This document shows positions 12,129 to 23,783 of a stretch of DNA of 64,000 nt, in pieces; the first letter of the stretch is position 1; the number at the start of each line of letters is the position of its first letter. Source of the DNA: Volvariella volvacea V23 (lineage: Eukaryota > Basidiomycota > Agaricomycetes > Agaricales > Pluteaceae); assembly GCA_000349905.1 (NCBI GenBank), contig KB722736.1:3798499-3862498 (forward strand). Reading direction: 5' to 3'. A program made the translations under genes and the position numbers. The notes beneath the pieces were generated by a model. It was not told where the DNA came from, did no database searches, and saw nothing but the letters and a program-made list of their open reading frames with translations.

Positions 12129-12806
12129 ATGTAAGATTACTTATGTAATCTTACATATGACGTAGCCCAAACAGGTCTCTTAATTTGTTTCCAATCTCTT
12201 GCTCATTATGAGTATGCCTCCATCCCCTGCCCCGTAAGTTGTTCAATGATGGTCACCATTTGTTACGATGATGAGTAATCATCATTCAGCTTGTGTGCTT
12301 TCGGACTTCTCGTTTACCTCTTGGACATCGCATCAGACACTGTTACAATGGTGAGAAACTGTCATTTAGCTTGTGTGCTTTCAGACTCTCAGTTATTTTT
12401 CGGACATTGTATTGGACTCATATTTCTTTTAGTAGTTACAACTGCTTTCAGTAACTACATTAGCATTTCTCCATTTAGTAGTGTACATGCATATGACTTA
12501 CACGTCTATAGCTTACACATACATATGACTCGAGTATCGCATGTCCTTTCTCAGCCAAATCCTAATACCATGGAGACGTATAAATACTTCCATTCTCTAG
12601 CATAGAACTTTAGCTTGACCTCTTGTATTTACTCGTACTTCACTGAGTGAATACCATCTTGACTTACCTCATTAACGCCTTTGACGAATCTCCAACTCAG
12701 CTCAACGCTGTCTCTATCGCTCTCGTCATCTTACTCGCCCTCGATGAAAGTACCGAGGTACATCCATCAAATCCCGACGACGCGTTAAGGTAACGTCACC
12801 GTAACA
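12129..12806 (+). mobile_element. Possible solo LTR with tandem U3-like repeats
   Basis: The stretch opens with a perfect inverted repeat of 12 bases around TTAT (12129-12156), giving a TGTAAGATTAC start. It then carries a tandem 80-base duplication (12261-12340 and 12341-12420). A TATA-like GTATAAATAC lies near 12578, and a CT-rich tail reaches a possible GTAACA end near 12806. Start dinucleotide, upstream repeats and a downstream TATA are the order seen in fungal LTRs. Against it, the five bases on each side (CCTAA, CCATT) do not match as a target duplication, and no primer-binding site or pol gene is present. Confidence 0.3.
12261..12420. repeat. 80-bp imperfect tandem duplication
   Basis: Two adjacent 80-base units each begin TGTTAC(G/A)ATG and share the block CAGCTTGTGTGCTTTC (the second unit has T for the initial C) and a GGACAT core. 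Identity is high but not complete, so this is an old duplication. It sits in the U3-like part of the possible LTR. Confidence 0.65.
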
Positions 12807-12991
12807 CCATTCAAGTTCATATTCAATTTGTATCAGCTTCCAAGATTCTGCTCTTCTGCAGAGAAAGCAAGCATCAGAAGTGTGAGTCTCATGTTAGATG
12901 TGCGTCTTCAAGTGGGCTCAGAAGTTTCTAACAGATCCCTTCGGTGTGTTATGAGTCGGCTCCTAAGAATGAGTTCCACGTAATGACAATC

Positions 12992-14535
12992 ACAGCTCTA
13001 AGTCGGCGTCTGCGTATGTCCATCTACCCCACGACGATAGTTGGGGGGTTGATACTGCTAGAGCCTCAAGATCAGGTCCTGCATGGAAAGACATTGAACT
13101 CCTAAACAATATAAGATTAGAAGACAGCGATATTAGACCCGTAGCGGCGCTTGACGAAATTATGGGAAATATCAAATATCCAAACTGTTTAAAGGGTCAA
13201 GAGGTGCGTTTTCCACGATTATATGCGCACCATTTCATCAATTCTCCTATAGTACTTCGACGCCGTAGCTCGGGTAGGAGAAATAGAGGTATACCGTCAG
13301 TCCCCGTCGCCACTTTTGTGCTCACTAAAGTTTTCAGAACACCCGTGAAGCAGACAAGTTCCGCGAGTGGGTCACGAAGTTGGAGGATAGCCAATTTGAA
13401 AATACTGATCCTTACCTCGTGGATCTTCGGCGTGAGGTACTGTTGTTGTCCTGGCAGATGATATCTGAATCTGTTGTCCGAAGAGATTGTGATGAATCGG
13501 AGCTACGCCGGGGATTAGATATACTCTTCACAGTATCGTTTCGCTATCACACTCGCGGAAGGCACCAGTATCGGTAAGTTACATCAAGGAGATTGCCTAG
13601 GTTATGCGCCGCTCGTACAGATTGAAGAACAGAAAAAGAGTTAATCCTACCCGCACTACCAGGGTCTGTCACTGTTGATGGTATCATGCTCATGGCATTA
13701 CCCAAGAGTGGGTTGATTGGCTGCACAAGATGCCTAATCCACACGTTTTTACCCTTGGTCAGTTTGGGCTGGGTAACGATTTCAGCATCGCCACCTTCAT
13801 ATTTGAGGCGAAAGTACAAGATATGGCGACTGCGATTCGCCAACTTGCGATGGACATGTGTGTTGCCCAGAATCAACGCCAAGCTTTAGGGTTCACGGAT
13901 GGAGAACTATACGGTGCTGTATTGGTCGGTCGTGAGCTTATGTTTTACAAGTCTGAGTGGCAACAGCTGTATACCGGTCCTCGATTTGTGGTAAGCCCGT
14001 TAAAAATCTAGCTGCAGCGAGAGACTCACCCGAACATTAGTATGTTTGTCCTACGGGGATAACATTTGATCTGAGCTCATTCTCGGGGCTCCTCCAATGC
14101 TACATTTTCCTTTGTCGCGTTGCAGATCTCATGGTTCAACAGGCTATGATACAGTTCGAACGCTGGAGCACCGAGAAAAGCAAAAGCGAGTCCGAAGGGA
14201 TCAAAACTGAAGTAGATGGACACAAGAGACGGAAAGTCGAAGCCGGAAGTAGTATTCAACAGCAGCAAGTTGAAGCCTCGCAAACCGAATGGCGACCCTG
14301 GGGGCATCACAAGGGTTCAGGTAGGAGTTCCTGCGAAACGCAGCTCTTGTATTCAAGTGACATCCAGGATGACTTGAATACCTGGAAGTCTTCCGATGCT
14401 AAAGGATTGAGTTCGTCGGGCGGTAGCGGTGATAAGCTTACGCAAAGAAATCTTGAAATTTTGGACAAGTACTTTGAGGGCCTTGACGAGGAAAAGAAAC
14501 AGGCCTCTCGACGTGGGTTAAGTAGTGTAGACTAG
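12992..14535 (+). CDS. Unrecognised multi-exon protein
   Basis: Coherent coding text runs through several exons. One at about 12992-13204 includes AYVHLPHDDSWGVDTARASR. A short one includes YFDAVARVGEIE. One from about 13339 includes FREWVTKLEDSQFENTDPYL, and another includes GITQEWVDWLHKMPNPHVFT. The last is long (14041-14535), beginning YVCPTGITFDLSSFSGLLQ and ending in a Lys/Ser/Gln-rich hydrophilic tail. Standard GT-AG junctions join them. The true start lies upstream of 12992 and I could not place it, and one junction near 13622-13690 is uncertain. No catalytic motif, signal peptide or known domain is apparent, and I do not assign a function. The final 130 residues contain a basic KRRK patch (possible nuclear signal). 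Confidence 0.5.
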
Positions 14536-15071
14536 CTGTAGTTCACCGTCATCTACTGCTATGTAATCGTTATGCTACCCACAGTTTCAATGAATACAGG
14601 TTTTTGTTGCATCGCCGCCACAGCTCGCTTATTCTGACAACGGTTGTATCAGGTGTTTTGAATCCATACCGCTAACAGCTTCCAACTGCTTCAATAGGAT
14701 CGCACCATTAGTTGGTTCCGGTCTTCGTAGACAACATTCACGATTGCATTGCGCTAAATCTATGCAACATAATTTAATTTACATAGCATGAAGGACAGAA
14801 GGGAAGCAGCGGTAGGCGGTAATGAAGAAATGCAGAAGCTTCGAGAGAGCTTGCTCCCGCACTCGATGCGTAGCTCCGTTTGCGTTTGGAAAAGAGGCAG
14901 TCGGTCTACGATGCAATGAAAGGAATACGGCAAGGGGGAGGGAGGATCTACTGTTACAGTACCTACAATTCTTTCGTGTCTCTATAACCCTTTAAAATCG
15001 AATAAATATCCTTGAACACAATGATGGAGCACTGCTCTCTTCACTGAAAGCGAGTGTATGCTGCGAGCTCT

Positions 15072-17253
15072 TCAATAAGGCGTGGTGTTCTCGGGCTCGC
15101 AAACCTCTTCTTCAACTCGAACTCCCATAGCGGCAGAAATGGAATCAATCAGAATATCGTTGGAGTCGCCCAAGACGTGCCACATGGCGAAACCGCCCAA
15201 TCCCATCTCGTTGATGAATCGACCCTTGGCAGCTGTAAACCAATGTCAAGTCAGAAACTGCCCGTTCAGTCGCAACGGAGGGGAAATGCATACCGAGACT
15301 CGTTGCGTCGTCATAAGATACCATGACTTGCGATTGAGGGTTGTAAACGAAGGGCTACAACACCGGTAAGATTAAGTATGCAGTCTATGAAGGGTACTAC
15401 TTACTGTCTGGCTGCAGTTATCGAAGCGGTAGTCGATACCAGAGGCAGCGGTTCCGTCGGCGTTAAGGAACCCGCCCTCGATCAATCCCCAGAAGTTGAA
15501 GATACCACCAACGGGGACGGGGTTACCGCACTGGTCGACGCCTATCACGAAAAAAAAATGAGTGTGATGTGTGACAAGAGAAACGAAGGGCGCCATACCA
15601 GCTTCACCGTCTTGAGAGTCACCACGAGGTTGCAAGCTCGCATCGAAAGGAGGATAGGGAGCAAGTTGACCAGCGCTATCAACAGCGGCGCTCCTCTCGA
15701 CATGGTAGCTGTGTCCGTAGGCGGCGACGCCCAAACCGAGCTATTTGCAATTATTCATCAGCACGCTTATTAAAATACGTGAGATATATGAAATTACCTT
15801 GGAGGCAGGGAAACCAGCAGAGGTCCAAGCGCGGACAGCAGAAACAGCAGAACCAGCCTGATTCGAGGAGCATGTATCATCCAGGGGAGCATTAGGGCCG
15901 ACACCAGGTTGGGACCATCTTCCCCAAATATCGTAGTTCATGATCGCTGTTTCATGAAGGAATAGGTGAAAAGAACGTGTTAGTACTGCAAAACACCGTG
16001 ACCATATAGCGAACATGGGCGCGGGGCTCGGGTTACGTGGATGTAACAGGATCTCGGAACATAGCCAGGATTGAATTCACGCCTAGGGCATGATGACGCC
16101 TCGAGGTTTCGACCTTGTATACAGGACGTAACCTCGAGATCAGAATTGATCGGTAGGCCACCTCGAGGAGGACATCATGCCCGAATATGACGAGTGTCAA
16201 ACACTTCTCATAATCCCTGAGCTCATTGGTTCCACGCCACCACGTTTGTAATGACAGGACGGGTTGGAATTCGTAAAAAGAACTTTCCGCTTACCGAGGT
16301 GGTCAAAGACCTTTGCGAATTCAGAGACGTCGGTGAGGGGAGATCCGCTGGGACCAGCGAAAGGTGTGATTCCAGCAGCGGCGGTGAGAATCATTTGAGA
16401 TCCAATAGGATGAGCGCGGAGCTCCTGGAGGAACAACAAGAAGTTTGCGGAGTCCTCGGGTGCAATTTCGTTACAGCCAACGCCCTGACGGTTGGGGTAT
16501 TCCCAGCTGAAATAGGTAATTCCGTGTTCAGAACACTCTTTCATGTGCATTCAATGAAATTAACTCACTCAAAGTCAATACCATCGAGGTTGTACTGCTG
16601 GACCAGTCCAATAACGGCATTGACGAAGGTGGTGCGACTTTCCGCGGTGGCAACGGCCGAGGAGAAGTATTGGGAGCCTGTCCACCCACCGAGTGAAAGC
16701 AATGCGCTGACGTCCTGTAAACACCAACAGAAGAGGCGAAAAAGGTTAGTATTAGACCGTAGTTACTTTGAGCGGCATAAGGGCTGCGCATCAGCCGATT
16801 GTATAGATGACGTACATTTTCATTGGCAGTGCGGACGAATGCAGGGAGGAGGGCCTGACTGGTAGCATCCAGGGAGATGACTGAAGGGTCAGGGGTGGTA
16901 ATACTACGAGATGAATGACACAACGTGACATGAATCAGGACAGGGGAATTAAAATCAGCCGGGTTAGTTCACATCTTAACCATGCGCGCGACTTACCCGA
17001 AAGCGAAAGTCATAACGTTAAACTTGCTCCAGGCAACTTGGTTAAGGTGGTCTCCTAACCAGCCAGGATACCAGGCAGAGGCCCAAACATCGCCGGGCGC
17101 GGGTCTGGTGGCGTTCGAGGGTGCAGCTGGGGACGTGGATGGCGCAGAAGACTCGTCACGGGGAGGTCGGACGGCGCAGTAAGGAGCGGCGTGCACCAAA
17201 GAAGAGAGAGTGGCCAAGATGCCAACAGGGTAAACGAGAGAGTTGAACAACAT
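15072..17253 (-). CDS. Secreted GH18 chitinase
   Basis: Hydrolyses beta-1,4 links of chitin outside the cell or in the wall. The minus-strand start at 17253 gives a hydrophobic signal peptide ending near LVHAAPYC, followed by a Pro/Ser-rich spacer. GH18 landmarks then appear in order: SAWYPGW (strand 1), a SLGGW-type strand, and the catalytic motif DGIDFDWEYP. That motif is split by an intron after the first two bases of its last Asp codon; the catalytic Glu is intact. MNYDIWG follows, and the end reads GGFAMWHVLGD before EPENTTPY and a stop. Exons are separated by introns of about 50-70 bases except one of 348 bases (15947-16294). Length and layout fit a fungal single-domain chitinase without an obvious chitin-binding module. 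Confidence 0.9.
15947..16294 (-). other. Oversized intron of the chitinase gene
   Basis: Donor GTAAGC and acceptor ACAG, with a perfect TACTAAC branch site about 35 bases before the acceptor, join DHL to AIMNYDIWG in frame. At 348 bases it is about six times longer than the other introns of the gene. The extra length contains the inverted repeat at 16086-16182. Confidence 0.7.
16086..16182. repeat. Small inverted-repeat element in an intron
   Basis: Left arm 16086-16106 and right arm 16160-16182 are inverted copies (GGGCATGATG ... CCTCGAGGT against ACCTCGAGG ... CATCATGCCC) with two or three differences. They are about 50 bases apart, and a further ACCTCGAG copy lies between them. This has the form of a tiny MITE or remnant terminal repeats; no duplication of the target is certain. 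Confidence 0.5.
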
Positions 17254-19463
17254 TTCTTTCCAATTGGCTTAAAGCGTCAATATACAGGAAGGACGGTCAC
17301 CGTGAGGGACAAGGAATAGGGGCCGGTGGTTGATGAAGCGACAAGAGAAACGTGTGATGAGCGCTGAAATGTGGAGAGCAAGCTCAAGAAATCAGTAAAG
17401 AAGCAGAACCTGTAAAGAGAGAAGGAGAAGGAAAAGTTTGCGTTTCAACGGGGAAGTCAGCCTTCGGCTTTATACTCCTAGTGTAAATTTGTCCTTACTG
17501 GATTTATTCTGTTCGATTCATCTCCGGCTTCCCTTTTCGGCATCTCCAATCATTCCGCGCCCGCACATCTCCATCGTGCTGGCCAACCCTTTATTTTCAT
17601 CGTTTATCCTTGACATCGTGGTAGGAACGTGGGTTGTTTGGTTGGACAATAATGCAACCAGCGTGAATTGCAACGAATGATCAATTGTGACAATGACAAA
17701 CATTAAGGACAAGAGGGTGTTTGTGCTTTTCCAGCGGTGTGCATTAATGGGCGCACTGACAAGCAATTCCTTCATGGGCCACATTGCCTTGTTTAATTCT
17801 TTGATAGTGACGGCGATTACTGTTTGGTCATAGCCCCGTGGTCGTGTCGTGGAGGGATCAATACTCACAGCCAACTCTAGATCGCAAGATATCACGGCAT
17901 CGCGACCTCCGTGGTTTGTGGCAATCAGGGCTCGAAAACAACATGAGGCTATACAATGTGTGTTTGACCAACAGAAACCCTCAGTCGCGTCAACGAATCC
18001 CACCTACAATAATGCCATCGTTCACCATTTGTACAGCTAATAATCACAAGCTTAAGGGCTCACCTAGATCGCTGAAGATGAGATCTATCCCGACAAACCC
18101 GCTCTCGCCCAGCGGGCTCCATTGATGAGCGTTGTTAGGGAAGGAAACCTGGTGCGGAACAGCCTTTGGTTGAGCGAGTTGGACCCTTTCCTAGTCTCTC
18201 AGAGATCCCGGTACCACACGCAAACAGTGCCAGGTCTTGAACGAGGCCGGTCTTTGACAGCTTATTTACACGACATCCAGAACATAGGACACATGAGGTC
18301 TTGGACAGGTGAAGTGTGACGATGAGGTCGATGACTCCTAATCCCAAGAAGTTTTTAGGCATAGGATTCATCATCCCTCGGTGCGGAGTTGGAGAAGGTT
18401 ACGACACATTCAATTGGCACCTACATACATGCGCAGTCCATAACTTGAAAGGGCTGGGTGGCACGTTGGTTATCAAGGGAGATAGGAGCAGAAGCCCTGC
18501 ATCAAAGCCCTCTAACGTTTTCTGGGCACACATGCAACGCACTTGAGACTTGTCAGAGGGCAGCTAGCGGACATGGAGATGACACTGCTTTCCCATCATA
18601 GTTGTGGAGTGGCATATTCAATTGACGTCTCCATCTTCAATTAAAATAGTACCGTTACTCGCCAAATATAAAGTTACCTTCATGAAGTAGGCCCCTTTCT
18701 ATGCACAAGTCGCCACGGCAGCAAAGGCAGTGGGTGCAATACAGCGCATACAGACACCTTGAATCGCCATAACTGGTCGGATGATCGTCAATACATAGTC
18801 TGACTACATCGTAACCCAAGTTTGAGGGTATCTATGAGGTCGAAGAGGCGGGGATGGCGAGAAACACAAGAGACTGTGAGGGATCAACGCTGTGAGTTTG
18901 AAGGGAGAAATTGCGATTGCATGTCGATGATATCGTTTATACTAACCCGCAATTACAGCCAGGCGTGGGCCAAGCTCCATAGGTATACAGTAAAACAGAC
19001 TCACCTTGATCTTAACAACTTGAAGGTTAACCAAGCATCCCGACATATCTACATGGCGCGTTGTCCTCACAACGGTTTTCGTGCACCCAAGGTGTTTTTC
19101 GAGTCGCAACTCCATTGATGCTGAACCCAAATGGTGGCACCATGAGGACTTGACAAACAGATACGCGTGCGTCGTTGGCGAACCGGGAAATAGAGGTGGA
19201 TGTGGTGGCACGTCCCACCCCGCTCAGGGCCCAGGCCGTGGTGATCGAAGGCATCAGCGCCAAGCAAACAGCCTAACCTCGAAACTCTCAGGCTCATCCG
19301 CCAACGCCCGTCGACGATGATTACGGCTTAACTTGAACCTACCACGACTAATCTACTTTCAACCTATAATCCAATCTTTTAACGCTGGTCGCTCGCTTCT
19401 GGACTCTGGATCCAACTTCGTTGACGCATACCCTCACTTGTTCGGATTAGACTCAAGGACGGG
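17254..19463. other. Intergenic, no supported gene
   Basis: The first few hundred bases are probably the chitinase promoter and the last hundred the carrier leader. Reading frames up to 161 codons (17518-18003, minus) show no family, no exon pattern and biased composition, so I do not call a gene. Confidence 0.4.
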
Positions 19464-20977
19464 ATGAATAGTGCTCGTGTGAATGGACACAATCGTTCAG
19501 ATTATTCGGAAGAGGTTGCGGCGGGTGAAGGACAGGTGGATGCACAACAGATTATTTCGTTGAAGGCTGCTGCAAAGAACGTTTTATGTGGAAGTGTGAG
19601 TATGTCTTCACGGATCTACGCTGTTTTTTTCGGGCGCAAATAGCACGCGAACAGGCGCCTTTTATCTACTCAATGCTAATGGACATCTCTTCTAGTTAGC
19701 AGGAAGCCTCTCAGCTGTGTTCAAGTACCCGTTTGACCTAACGAAAGTTAGATTGCAAGCACAACTATTGGCACCACCGTCTTCCCAAGGAACGAGGTTC
19801 AAAGGCCCATTAGATTGCTTGACTCGGACGTATAAAGAGGAGGGTATTCGTGGCTTGTATAGGGTGAGTGTCCTTGACGTTCCTTGCATTTGCTAGTATG
19901 CCTAACTAGAGGCTATGACCTTGCTTTCCGGAACACAGGGATTACCCGCGCCAATAGTGGGATCCATGACGGAAGCCGCTGCTCTATTCTTCACCTTCTC
20001 TGCATTTCAAGACGTGATAAGGAGTTTCAACACAAGCTACAACGAAGATCCCCGGGGTGCTGTGCTTTCAACATCTCAAGTGGCGTTGGCCGCTGGTAGT
20101 GCGGGTTTCGTCACAAGCTTCCTCGTGTAGGTGGATAAGCTGGAGAAAATCCTTTACAAGTGGTAACAACTCCGCCCACAGCACCCCTATCGATTTGATC
20201 AAGTGCAAGATGCAGGTTCAGTTGATGAATACCCACCTCCAACCGCATCAATCACCAGTTACCCGACGGACAAATGCGCATATATCCACATCACCTAGCA
20301 TTGGAGGAGCGGAGAAGCATTCCGTATCAGCACCAACAGCCCAAAGAACCCCACTACGTCTAGCGGCAAACATGGCCACAGCCTCCACCGCAAGTGCTAT
20401 CACAGCCGTCGCATACAAACCTCTTGGTCCAATCGAGATGATCAGATCCGTTGTACGCACGCACGGCCTCAAGGGACTCTGGGTAGGCCATTCTGGTATG
20501 ATGGTGCTAGAGACGGTGGGCGCTGCGGGGTGGTTCACCGTGAAGGAGATCGTTGGGAGACAACTGAAACAGATGAGGGCTGGGAGGGAAGAGGAGGCTC
20601 GTTTGAGGGGCGATGACATTATCGTTGAAGTGAGGACAGGGAGAAAATATGAAGAGGACTCGATGGGACTTTTGCCTTGGGAATCTGCCGTGGCAGGTGC
20701 TGCAGCTGGAGCGGCGTGCGTGTTGGCGCTGTATCCGATTGACACGGTCAAAAGCGCCATGCAAACAGAAGAAGACATAAAGAAGGCGGCTAATCGTGGA
20801 TCGTCAACATCACCAGTGGGAAAGGGAAGTTCGTTCACGCGAGTGTTGAAGCAAATGTATAGTGCACATGGGGTCAGAGGCTTGTACTCGGGCTGTGGAA
20901 TGACAGTCGCCAGAGTCGTGCCCAGTAGCGGGATCGTGTTCATGGTTTATGACTCGTTGTCAAACTGGTTAGATTGA
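19464..20977 (+). CDS. Mitochondrial carrier, ornithine/basic amino acid type (copy 1)
   Basis: Inner-membrane SLC25-family exchanger, probably exporting ornithine or a related metabolite for arginine synthesis. Exons 19464-19595, 19696-19863, 19939-20126 and 20182-20977 join in frame to 427 residues. All three repeat signatures are present: PFDLTKVR, PIDLIKCK and PIDTVKSA. The motif GIRGLYRGLPAPIVGS follows the first. The matrix loops of repeat 2 are lengthened by Ser/Thr-rich inserts, making it longer than the usual 300 residues. The ATG at 19464 precedes a hydrophilic N-terminus without a presequence, normal for carriers. A paralogue with the same intron positions lies at 61025-62637 in the opposite orientation. 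Substrate is inferred from overall resemblance to fungal ornithine carriers. Confidence 0.85.
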
Positions 20978-22554
20978 GCACGTCAAGCAGATGCCGCTAC
21001 ATGCCTGCCTGCCTGCCTGCCTGCCTAGGAGTGACATTTCCAAGAGAGCAAGCTTGCTTGGGGGAGAGGGGGTTATAGAGGAGCTCGAGCAAAGAGAATA
21101 TTAGGATAAACAGCTGTGAGTTATTGATATTACTTAGACTGGTTAACGGAAGCTAGGATTTGTATAAATCTAGAATTGTTTAACGTGTACACTCAGCGTC
21201 CTTAATGTAATAGAATTCATGGAACCATACATCTTCTCCACCGAAGTAAAGCACTTTCATTAACATCTATCCAAAGTCCAATCCCCGCTTGCTTCGGGGT
21301 TCCGCTTATAGAGCACTCCACTTGTACGACGGCTACTCATCCCCGTATCCTCGACCCGGAAACCTGGCGCCTATATTTGTGAATTAGTATCAGTGATTGG
21401 TAAGTATACATACCGCACTTGCTGTTTTGTTTCTTCAACTGCTATGACTCGACACCATCCTAGTTGGTTAGCTCGACTCTTTTGTCAGCCAGTCTTGGGA
21501 GCACATACGTATATCATAGCGGAACCAAGCGCCTACTTGCCCATGACTCGCTTTCATCACCTGCCGACAAACCTTTTGCGACGCAACTCCCTGGTCTTGC
21601 TGGTTCTTTATGAAGACTTGGTCCGGAATTAGAAAGGGCTTGCCTGTGAGCTCTGACATGGAGGAGGCATATTGGCACGGCATGTTCTTACTGGCGCTAA
21701 CTCATTTGCCTTGCTCTGAAATACCTGGCGTCTACTCTTAAACTCACCCACGAGGGATCCTCCCGACTCCGCAGCACAATTCCTTTGCATCGCACTCGTA
21801 AGCAACGTTCACCTAACTTGGTCGCAATGACGCACATCGGCGAATCGAGTCCACTCGTTCCTTAGCGCACGGGGGTCAACCTAGCTCACGAACCGTATGA
21901 ACGATAGCACTTAAACAGCTCTACATGCGGTATAGATGAATAATCCCCATCCACAACGGGGGAATGCCCACGGAACTGCAGATTCAGTCAGCAAAATCTG
22001 TACAATGACGCAAGCCCACATATAGGACGTATCTAGATCTTCTCAAGCGCAATTATCTCCAGGCTCCCGGCTCCTTTCGAATTTCATTAACTCCAATGCT
22101 TCTACTACCTCCAGCCAATTATCTGGATTTCCATTCAGTTCGGAGAACCCTGCTTAGAGGCGCTTGCCCATATACATGCAACGGTCACTTGGCAGTTTAT
22201 GCCTCGCCTGTCTTACTAATATCCCAAGGGTATCCGTGTCGAACCCGTCGTTGGGATCTACTAGTACAAGCGGGGGTAGGGTGATTAGGCACAGAAAATC
22301 ACCCGACCCGGTACGAGTTGGCTCGCTCGTTTTCATATGCCACAATCCCTGCGACGAGTAGGATGGTAGGAGTCAGAGCAAGTTTTGGGATAGGGGAGTG
22401 AACGTTCGAATTGGTGAGTAAGTATTCGCCCATATTGGGAGCAACGAGGAAGCAAAGGCATATAAAAGCCTGCCAAAAAGCACCTCTGGGTTGACCAGGA
22501 CATCCTACACCCTCTTCACGCATATACAACTCATCCTCAAACTCATTCTCAACT
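20978..22554. other. Intergenic; TGCC microsatellite
   Basis: No gene seen in about 1.6 kb. A tetranucleotide repeat (GCCT, about six copies) lies at 21001-21027 just after the carrier stop. The final part is the promoter of the following reductase-like gene. Confidence 0.4.
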
Positions 22555-23526
22555 ATGACCATCCTCATCACCTCTGGCTCTGGGACCAATGGCTCCTACC
22601 TCGCCAAAGCCCTCCACGCCCTCAACTGGCCTATCCTCCTCACCTACCGCTCCCGCCCCATCACCAACTCCCAGTTCCCCAGCGTCCGTCTGGACTGGAA
22701 CGACCCCTCGACCTTCAACAACCCTTTCGAGGCAGACAAGAACATCGACCGCGTCTTCATGACCGTTCCATTCATCTTGTATCCCTTGGAGGTCGTCAAG
22801 CCCTTTATCGACTTGGCTGTCCAGAAGGGTGTCAAGAGGTTCGTGTTGTTGAGCGCGACGACTTATGGGAAGGGAAAATTGGCCACTGGACATGTGCACA
22901 AGTACCTGTCTGATATTGGCGTCGACTTCCATGTGTTGAGACCTACTTGGTACATTGGTGAGTATATGATGCCGTCTGCATCGCTCTACCACTTACTGTT
23001 CTCTCGATATCGTAGAAAACTTCCTCACTTCCTATCTGGAAGGCATTAAAAAAAGGGACGAGATTACCACCGGTACTCGCGACGGCAAAGCCGCTTTTGT
23101 CTCTGTCGAAGACATTGCTGAGAAGGCCAAGCAAGCACTCATTGCTGAGAAGCCCCTCCCGAATGAAGATACTATCATTGTTGGTCCCGAGTTGCTCAGC
23201 TATGACGACGTGAGTAGCAGTTACCCACACACCCCTCAGTCTCCTAGATCCAATACTAAATTCTCTCCCATTAGGTTGCCGAGATTCTTACCGACGTCCT
23301 TGGCCGTCGTATTGTCCATCGTCAACTCACTGATGAAGAAGTCAAGAACTTCTGGAAGTTTGAATTCTTCGAGGAGGACTATAGTTTAATGCTTGTCGAT
23401 CTCGAGGAGCTGATTAGGAATGGGAGTGAGGCCGCTCAATTTAATGCTCCTAACAGATATGTTGGGAAGGTAACTGTTAGAGAGTTCTTGGAGAGGAATA
23501 AAGAGAAGTTCGCACTTGCCAACTAG
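22555..23526 (+). CDS. NmrA/EasG-like NAD(P)-binding protein, divergent copy (A)
   Basis: Atypical short-chain-dehydrogenase fold protein of the NmrA-like group that includes the EasG reductase of ergot alkaloid synthesis. Exons 22555-22957, 23016-23209 and 23275-23526 give 282 residues. The opening MTILITSGSGTNGSYLAK replaces the usual GGTGKTG nucleotide loop by GSGTNGS. Downstream landmarks are kept: IDRVFMTVPF, KGVKRFVLLSA, VLRPTWYI, an ENF at the first exon junction, VSVEDIAEKA, IIVGPELLSYDD and VLGRRIVHRQ. Introns sit exactly where they do in the other copies of the window. It ends 257 bases from the convergently transcribed FAD oxidase. Substrate unknown. It is clearly the most divergent of the nine copies. 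Confidence 0.85.
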
Positions 23527-23783
23527 TTTCATTAGTTACCAGCAATGTCAATAAATGCAGAGATGCTGTCGTTGTGAACATACGCTCCTACTCGCTGCTT
23601 ACCAAGTACAATTAAGCTGGTATTTAATATTCAACCTTTAATTATCCCCAATAGCGCGCTTCTTACTAGATGAGCAGGAATGTTGAAGCACAATCAAAGT
23701 ATATTTCACGACCGCGAAAGAATATATCTTAGAATTACAATCTATATCTATCAGTGGTAAAAATCTCTAGACATTATAAACAT

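Larger units (their letters stand above)
9895..12129. repeat. AT-rich gene-free island
   Basis: Base composition changes sharply to AT-rich for about 2.2 kb, and reading frames are short and unrelated to any family. The island contains the long inverted repeat at 10621-12062, the hairpin at 11572-11620, and near its left edge the perfect stem TTGTGTTG/CAACACAA. It is quite unlike the GC-balanced neighbours, which suggests inserted or repeat-derived DNA. Confidence 0.6.

Noticed and set aside
17518..18003. 161-codon minus-strand open frame upstream of the chitinase
   Set aside because: No family, no splice partners, and it overlaps the probable promoter of the chitinase.
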